Assembly: GCA_002305255.1 (NCBI GenBank)
Contig: DBQN01000001.1
Coordinates: forward strand, 166-12,354
DNA: 12,189 bases
Direction: 5' to 3'
Source: Firmicutes bacterium UBA1393
Lineage (GTDB): Bacteria; Bacillota; DTU025
A program made the position numbers and the translations under genes. The notes beneath the pieces were generated by a model. The model did no database searches, had not been told where the DNA came from, and saw only the letters and a list, made by a program, of their open reading frames with translations. Below are positions 8,236 through 12,189 of this stretch, one piece after another. Numbering within the stretch: position 1 is the stretch's first letter; every line of letters starts with the position of its first letter.

Positions 8236-9327
8236 ATGGCAAGTAGACTTACCACATCGGTGCAGATCAACTATAGTGAGCGGTTGAAGGTCCTACTTCG
8301 CGATCCTGAGAGGAAGTCCCTAGGTCGGATCATGTTTGAGTTACTTAGCGTGTGGACCCGGAATCGCACCTCACCAGTTGACTACTATCAGAGTCTACTA
8401 TTCAAGAAGTACATGACCAACATATACGACTTTGTGGGGAATTCGCAGGCATGCCAAGTTCGTGATAGCCTGAACTCACACTCTTGGTATGCCCTCTTAA
8501 ACAACAAGCTCTTCTTCCACTTGTTCTTCGAGAGCAAAGGAATTCGAGTTCCCAAGCTGTTGGCGTTCAGCTTTGGCACTCAGCTGCACACTGGCGAAAG
8601 CCAACTGTCGATTGCATCCGAGTCAGACTGCCTGGAAGCATTCATGCGCATTGTGAGCAAGTCGGCAAGCGGATCGGTATTTGCCAAGCCGATCGGCGGG
8701 ATTGGCGGGTACGGTACCTTCATGATAGCGCCCGATGGTATTCCCGGGATGACTAGGGCTTACCGTAACCTGCTGTCCACGGATTACATATTTGAGGAGA
8801 CAGTCGTGCAGCATCAACAGCTCTCGCATATCTACCCATGCTCGGTCAACACGTTGCGAGTAGATACGGTGAGGGATCGTGATGGGGTAGCAACCCCGAT
8901 ATCTGCACTATTGAGGATGGGGACGGGTGGCAGCTTCGTTGACAACGCTTCATCCGGGGGATGCTTCGTTGGAGTGCACATTGACTCGGGGAAGCTCGCC
9001 CCATATGCATACTCTCTCCCTAAGAACGGTGGGGCTAGATTTCGCAAGCATCCCGACAGCGGTGTTGTGTTTGATGGCCTATCGATCCCATCGTTTGATG
9101 CGGTGGTGGAGCTGGCATGTAGTGCGGCCAGGGTAGTCCCTGATAGGAATGTGGGCTGGGACATCGCCGTGTCGAAAGACGGGCCGGTGCTGATAGAGGG
9201 GAACTCCGATTACGGAATTCGACTTTCGGAAGTAGCATACGGTGGCTATCGCAGGAATCCGGTCTACAATCAGATGCTGGCTGATTACAGGGGGCGTCGG
9301 ACACGAGTGCGACCTGAGTCTAGGTGA
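8236..9327 (+). CDS. Sugar-transfer-associated ATP-grasp ligase
   Basis: A 363-residue protein with the pattern of the 'sugar-transfer associated ATP-grasp' family. NNKLFFHLFFESKGIRVP (89-106) is the usual lead-in. VFAKPIGGIGGYG (148-160) gives the ATP-binding lysine K151 and a glycine-rich loop. YIFEETV (184-190) provides the adenine-region acid. HIYPCSVNTLRV (198-209), RMGTGGSFVDNASSGG (227-242) and HPDSGVVFDGLSIPSF (272-287) are family signatures. VGWDIAVSKDGPVLIEGNS (306-324) supplies the metal-binding D309, E321 and N323. ATP-grasp enzymes activate a carboxylate as an acyl phosphate and join it to an amine or similar nucleophile. In polysaccharide loci such a protein may amidate a uronic acid or attach an amino acid to an amino sugar; the substrate here is not known. 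The domain seems complete and the protein soluble. The CapA-like gene follows after a long gap. Confidence 0.85.
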   Translation: MASRLTTSVQINYSERLKVLLRDPERKSLGRIMFELLSVWTRNRTSPVDYYQSLLFKKYMTNIYDFVGNSQACQVRDSLNSHSWYALLNNKLFFHLFFESKGIRVPKLLAFSFGTQLHTGESQLSIASESDCLEAFMRIVSKSASGSVFAKPIGGIGGYGTFMIAPDGIPGMTRAYRNLLSTDYIFEETVVQHQQLSHIYPCSVNTLRVDTVRDRDGVATPISALLRMGTGGSFVDNASSGGCFVGVHIDSGKLAPYAYSLPKNGGARFRKHPDSGVVFDGLSIPSFDAVVELACSAARVVPDRNVGWDIAVSKDGPVLIEGNSDYGIRLSEVAYGGYRRNPVYNQMLADYRGRRTRVRPESR

Positions 9328-9334
9328 GTCCTAG
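9320..9334 (+). repeat. Small inverted repeat at the ATP-grasp stop codon
   Basis: CTAGG-TGAGT-CCTAG, a perfect five-base-pair stem that encloses the TGA stop at 9325-9327. It has no following T-run and is short, so a terminator role is weak. Confidence 0.3.
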
Positions 9335-9464
9335 TACTGCTCGACCGTCTGCGTACAGAATGGAGTCTAGCAGGTACACTGATCGATTTGGGGTTTATAG
9401 GCGGTATTCGTCGAAGTCAGCCCGTGTAGGCGAGGACAGCAAAGCCCTAGAGCCTCAGTTCGGC

Positions 9465-9485
9465 ATGTTTGTCTGAAGCAAACAT
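9465..9485. repeat. Perfect inverted repeat ATGTTTG-N7-CAAACAT
   Basis: Seven-base arms, ATGTTTG and CAAACAT, around TCTGAAG. The AT-rich arms and seven-base centre look like a dimeric regulator operator as much as an RNA hairpin. It is about 120 bases before a possible small ORF at 9604. Function is unproven. Confidence 0.35.
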
Positions 9486-9603
9486 ACTGTGGTGGAGCGC
9501 TACATTGTCGGGACGCTCGGATGCGTCCTCGCGCGAATTGTGAGGGTAGTGCTTGCGTATCCTCAGCATCTCCTCGCAATGACTTCAGGAGTTGCCAACA
9601 AAC

Positions 9604-9783
9604 ATGGAGTGGCTCAAGCACACTCTCAACGGGCATCGGGCGGTGCAACTGTCACTGACCGCCGAATTTCGGAGTTGCTTGACAATGCATGGACAACGCT
9701 GGTCTGACCGGACGGGGCGAGAACTCAGTGGGCATGCCTTGGTACGTTCGACGAAAGACGATCTGCAGTGTGCCGATGAATGA
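9604..9783 (+). CDS. Possible small protein, unknown
   Basis: A 59-codon frame beginning MEWLKHTLNGH and ending DDLQCADE. AGGAG at 9587-9591 lies 12 bases before the ATG and immediately before an in-frame TTG at 9592. The product would be hydrophilic, with no signal peptide, membrane helix or motif I recognise. It stands alone in a long gene-poor stretch, so it could be a real small gene, a relic, or chance. I give it low weight. Confidence 0.18.
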   Translation: MEWLKHTLNGHRAVQLSLTAEFRSCLTMHGQRWSDRTGRELSGHALVRSTKDDLQCADE

Positions 9784-10226
9784 GCCACCTAGTCGGTGAA
9801 GGCCAGATGGTGTCTGTCACACGACGGGGCTGCTGACCCGAAGCGATGTGGCAGAGTGCATGTGCCAGAGAGCATCGACTTCACGACCGAGATCAACACT
9901 GTCCTCGATGTGCTTGGCTAGGCCGATGCGATTAGCGCTCCCTGTCAAACCGAAGTATTCGACGCAGGTCAGGCAAGGTGTTAGTCGTCCATGGAGTGGC
10001 TCTTGGCCAAGGAGAAGGGGTGTATTGGCGCAGTTGCATAGGACCCCATAGTCTGGTTGCCTGATCCGAGCCAATCTCGGTGAGGTGCAAGCGACGATTG
10101 ACCGTCCCGGCATGGGACAATGCTTTCGGGTGTTGGTGAGCCATCTCGCGGGGCCCATGAACAGCAGGATCAATCCCAAATTGAGTTACATAGCGCTCCT
10201 GTACCGCGGATACCACGGGGGAACGC

Positions 10227-10247
10227 CGGCCTTGGGACTATAGGCCG
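10227..10247 (+). repeat. Hairpin CGGCCT/AGGCCG followed by a T-containing stretch
   Basis: Perfect six-base-pair GC-rich arms with a nine-base loop (10233-10241). The next bases, up to GTTGTTCTT at 10253-10261, are only partly T-rich and start six bases after the stem, so it is a poor intrinsic terminator candidate. Confidence 0.28.
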
Positions 10248-10347
10248 ATCGGGTTGTTCTTGGGGCATATCCCTAACCTGGGCTCGGTTCCCAACATTCC
10301 TGGGGAAGCAAAGCGGGCTAGCTCGAGATCAGTACTAACAGTGGGAG

Positions 10348-10382
10348 TGGCCACATGAACTCCATGGGCGGTTTCATGGCCA
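10348..10382. repeat. Imperfect stem-loop with a two-base bulge
   Basis: TGGCC and ATGAA (10348-10352, 10355-10359) pair with TTCAT and GGCCA (10373-10377, 10378-10382), leaving AC bulged and a 13-base loop. It sits about 200 bases before the CapA-like gene and could be part of its leader. The pairing is visible; the role is unknown. Confidence 0.3.
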
Positions 10383-10564
10383 GTGTTGCTCACGATTCAT
10401 ATTGTTGCTCATGGGTTGCGACGATCCGCAGCTATATGAGGTCAAGACGGTCTCCAAGAGCCATGTCGTCACGGCACCGATGGGGCCTAGCATCGCGAAC
10501 ACCGAGGAATCGCTGGTTGTCGCTGGGCACAAGGGACGTATCTGAGTCCAGACGTAAGCCAATC

Positions 10565-10572
10565 GGGAGGAG
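10565..10572 (+). promoter_or_regulatory. Ribosome binding site of the CapA-like gene
   Basis: GGGAGGAG touches TTG 10573 and lies 12 bases before ATG 10585. The spacing is too short for the TTG and rather long for the ATG, so ATG 10585 is preferred but not certain. Confidence 0.55.
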
Positions 10573-10584
10573 TTGAGCCTATAC

Positions 10585-11580
10585 ATGCCGTTGGCGGTTG
10601 CAGGCGATGTGATGCTGGCACGAGATGTGGCTCCATACTGCGATCACGTGACCAGGGCTTTGACGGCACTTCGTGACACTCTTGGATTCTCGGCCCTCGT
10701 GGCCAACCTAGAGAGCCCAGTCTGTCAGGCTCGGCTCATTGAGGGACGGAAGTTTCGAGCTGAACCGTCTAACTGTGAAGGCGTACTCAGGCACTTTGAT
10801 GCTCTCTCAGTCGCAAACAACCATTCACTCGATTGTGGTGTAGAAGGATTCATGGAAACAGTCGCCGTTCTTGGCGACCTCGGGGTGGCAGCCGTTGGAT
10901 ACCGACCACATCAGGGGCTTCAGGAACCCGCAAGGCTCACTTGTGATGGATACAGGCTCTCGATTATTGGATTGGTGGATCCAGAGCTTCTGCCCGAGGC
11001 TGTCGGGACGTGCGTCGCTACCTGTGACGACATGGATCTCATTCGCGAGGAAGTCCGCTATGCTCAAGAGGGCGCCGACTATGTCATCTGCCTGCTACAC
11101 GCGGGAGATGAGATGGTGTCCTTCCCGGTCGAAAGGGAGAAGAAGCTACCTCGTCTTCTCGCCTCCATTGGAGTGGATGTCGTCGTAAGATCCGGGTCTC
11201 ACACTCTTCAAGGCTATGAGGCTCAGGGATCGCGGCTAGTGCTGTACAGCCTCGGCGATTTCGTGTTTGACGGCTCAGCTCGGCGGCGACGGACGGCTGG
11301 GCTAGCTGAACTGGATTTCGCGGCAGCCGGAGTTCAGTTGCGTCCCCATACAATCAGACATGATCATTACCGGTCGCCCGGTCTGGTAAGGCACGAGACT
11401 TTCAGGTACCCAAGTCTCCCTACTACGCATCAGAACCTAAGGCGAACTCTTGACTATGCTGCGTACTACGTTGAGAGGGCCGAGCATGTGGTGGCTAATC
11501 GGGGTATCATTGGAGGGCTCAGCGAGGTGGTATCACGTCTCTTGCATGGGGAGTTCCTACCGCGGAGGTATGACAGATAG
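10585..11580 (+). CDS. CapA-family protein (PGA_cap, metallophosphatase fold)
   Basis: A 331-residue protein of the CapA/PgsA family. The motifs run in order: AGDVMLARDV (6-15) with metal-type D8; ANLESPV (40-46); VANNHSLDCGVEGF (76-89) with the NNH.LD core; LLHAGDEM (170-177), corresponding to the family H-W-G-x-E-Y; RSGSHTLQGYE (202-212); and YSLGDFVF (221-228), normally YSLGNFVF. CapA proteins are needed for poly-gamma-glutamate capsule formation and related polymers, though their chemistry is poorly defined. Unlike classical CapA, no N-terminal membrane anchor or signal peptide is visible, as the first motif starts at residue 6; the protein is probably cytoplasmic. The W-to-A change, the His-to-Ser change before GSH, and the N-to-D change near the end are notable departures. 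TTG 10573 is an alternative start adding four residues. It lies between the ATP-grasp and WecA-like genes. Confidence 0.87.
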   Translation: MPLAVAGDVMLARDVAPYCDHVTRALTALRDTLGFSALVANLESPVCQARLIEGRKFRAEPSNCEGVLRHFDALSVANNHSLDCGVEGFMETVAVLGDLGVAAVGYRPHQGLQEPARLTCDGYRLSIIGLVDPELLPEAVGTCVATCDDMDLIREEVRYAQEGADYVICLLHAGDEMVSFPVEREKKLPRLLASIGVDVVVRSGSHTLQGYEAQGSRLVLYSLGDFVFDGSARRRRTAGLAELDFAAAGVQLRPHTIRHDHYRSPGLVRHETFRYPSLPTTHQNLRRTLDYAAYYVERAEHVVANRGIIGGLSEVVSRLLHGEFLPRRYDR

Positions 11581-11649
11581 ACAGGCTAACGGAGCGACTG
11601 GGGGTCAACCCGGATGTGACCAAGCGACAAGAAAGGTAGTCGGTGAATC

Positions 11650-12183
11650 ATGCCTAGTCATTGGCTTGCTGTTTCCCTAACAGCCTTTCTCGGGGCAGCA
11701 ATAGTGACACGAGTGTCCATTTGGCTGGCGTTCAGGCTAGGTATTGTTGATAAGCCCAACAAGATCAAGATACATTCAAAGCCTGTCGCACGGCTGGGGG
11801 GAATGGGAGTCTTCGGCGGATGCCTTGCAGCAGCGACGGTCCTGAGTAGACTGGAGGGTATTAGAGACTGCACGCCGCCTGCAGTCGTGGTTGCAGCAAG
11901 CTGCATCTTTGCGACAGGACTTGCTGATGACTGCTGGAGCCTCTCACCTTGTGGCAAAGTGATGGGGCAGTTGGTCGGTGCTGTTGCTTACCTGGCTCTG
12001 CCCAGGACAATCGCCTCTGCCCCTCGGGATGTATCACTAATGCATGGCCTCTTTGTGGTAGTGGCACTGATCGGCTTCCCAAATAGCTTCAACTTGATGG
12101 ATGGTATGAATGGCCTACTTGCAGGCATGTGTATTATCACATTCGCCGGTGGGTCGATCATTGCTGAGTGGAGTCCGGTATAA
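11650..12183 (+). CDS. Polyprenyl-phosphate sugar-1-phosphate transferase (WecA/TagO/MraY family), N-terminal half only
   Basis: This enzyme family moves a sugar-1-phosphate from a UDP-sugar to undecaprenyl phosphate, starting polysaccharide synthesis at the membrane. The 177 residues read here show an N-terminal helix; IVDKPNKIKIHSKPVARLGG (32-51), matching the D.P..RK.H..P.PR.GG loop; GLADDCWSLSP (90-100) with the Mg-binding DD; a K..Q pattern at 103-107; and NSFNLMDGMNGLLAG (145-159), matching N..DG.NGL.AG. The family is usually about 320-360 residues with some ten helices, and the later GDSGS-type and HxxR-type motifs are absent. The frame stops at TAA 12181, six bases before the window ends. 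It may be a broken gene, a frameshift, or a sequencing error; the window cannot tell. ATG 11650 has only weak ribosome sites, GGTGA at 11642 and GAAAGG at 11631. Gap from the CapA-like gene is 69 bases. Confidence 0.82.
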   Translation: MPSHWLAVSLTAFLGAAIVTRVSIWLAFRLGIVDKPNKIKIHSKPVARLGGMGVFGGCLAAATVLSRLEGIRDCTPPAVVVAASCIFATGLADDCWSLSPCGKVMGQLVGAVAYLALPRTIASAPRDVSLMHGLFVVVALIGFPNSFNLMDGMNGLLAGMCIITFAGGSIIAEWSPV

Positions 12184-12189
12184 TGCTGT

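Larger units (their letters stand above)
9328..10564. other. Long gene-poor gap before the CapA-like gene
   Basis: About 1.24 kb, the longest gene-free block. The longest open frame is a 120-codon - strand frame (9817-10179), with no recognised motif; a 59-codon + frame (9604-9783) has a plausible ribosome site. Several short inverted repeats occur at 9320-9334, 9465-9485, 10227-10247 and 10348-10382. A nine-mer TGTTGCTCA is repeated at 10384 and 10403. A lone TTGACA at 9679 lacks a matching -10 box. I do not see terminal inverted repeats or transposase motifs that would prove an insertion sequence. An eroded gene or mobile element is likely but unproven. Confidence 0.5.

Noticed and set aside
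9679..9684. A perfect TTGACA -35 hexamer
   Set aside because: No TATAAT-like sequence 16-18 bases downstream.
9603..10002. The 13-mer CATGGAGTGGCTC repeated at 9603 and 9990
   Set aside because: About one such 13-base match is expected by chance in a 12-kb window, and the flanks do not match.
9817..10179. A 120-codon - strand frame, considered as a transposase or integrase relic
   Set aside because: No catalytic motif, no terminal inverted repeats, no ribosome site that I could see. A BLASTP search would settle it; a transposase hit would reverse this rejection.
10384..10411. Nine-mer TGTTGCTCA repeated 19 bases apart, considered as a start of a CRISPR-like or iteron array
   Set aside because: Only two short copies with no further units.
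12179..12184. A perfect TATAAT -10 hexamer
   Set aside because: No -35 element at a proper distance, and it lies at the end of a coding frame six bases before the window edge.

Overview
The window is part of a bacterial surface-polysaccharide (capsule, exopolysaccharide or O-antigen-like) biosynthesis locus. All eight recognisable genes lie on the + strand. Shine-Dalgarno sites are purine rich (AGGGAGGG, GGAAGGAAGG, GGAGGA) and TTG starts seem to be used. Base composition is moderately GC rich and uneven. These features indicate a bacterium but do not fix the phylum; I could not place the organism more closely.

Layout, left to right: (1) a membrane-anchored WbpM/CapD/PglF-type nucleotide-sugar 4,6-dehydratase (8-1882), possibly cut at its 5' end; (2) a gap of about 0.7 kb; (3) a tight three-gene block of overlapping frames: a two-part GNAT acyltransferase (2613-3596), a Wzy/O-antigen-ligase-type integral membrane protein (3586-5160) and a short NodB-type polysaccharide deacetylase (5084-5821); (4) a gap of about 1 kb; (5) a GT4 glycosyltransferase (6828-8063), then a 172-base spacer with a strong stem-loop, then a sugar-transfer-associated ATP-grasp ligase (8236-9327); (6) a gap of about 1.25 kb with one doubtful small ORF and several hairpins; (7) a CapA-like metallophosphatase-fold protein (10585-11580); (8) the N-terminal half of a WecA/TagO/MraY-type polyprenyl-phosphate sugar-1-phosphate transferase (11650-12183), which hits a stop codon six bases before the window ends.

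The genes fit one pathway. The dehydratase makes a 4-keto-6-deoxy sugar nucleotide. The WecA-like enzyme loads the first sugar phosphate on undecaprenyl phosphate. The GT4 enzyme extends the chain, and the GNAT, deacetylase and ATP-grasp proteins modify it. The Wzy/WaaL-type protein polymerises or ligates it. An ATP-grasp ligase near a CapA-family protein recalls the ligase plus CapA pairing of poly-gamma-glutamate systems. This suggests, as inference only, a glycan decorated with amide-linked amino acids or similar groups.

The most unusual structural feature is about 3 kb of apparently gene-free sequence in three blocks between pathway genes. These look more like eroded genes than normal operon spacers, but I could not recognise any lost gene by eye. 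I saw no tRNA, rRNA, CRISPR array or intact insertion sequence.
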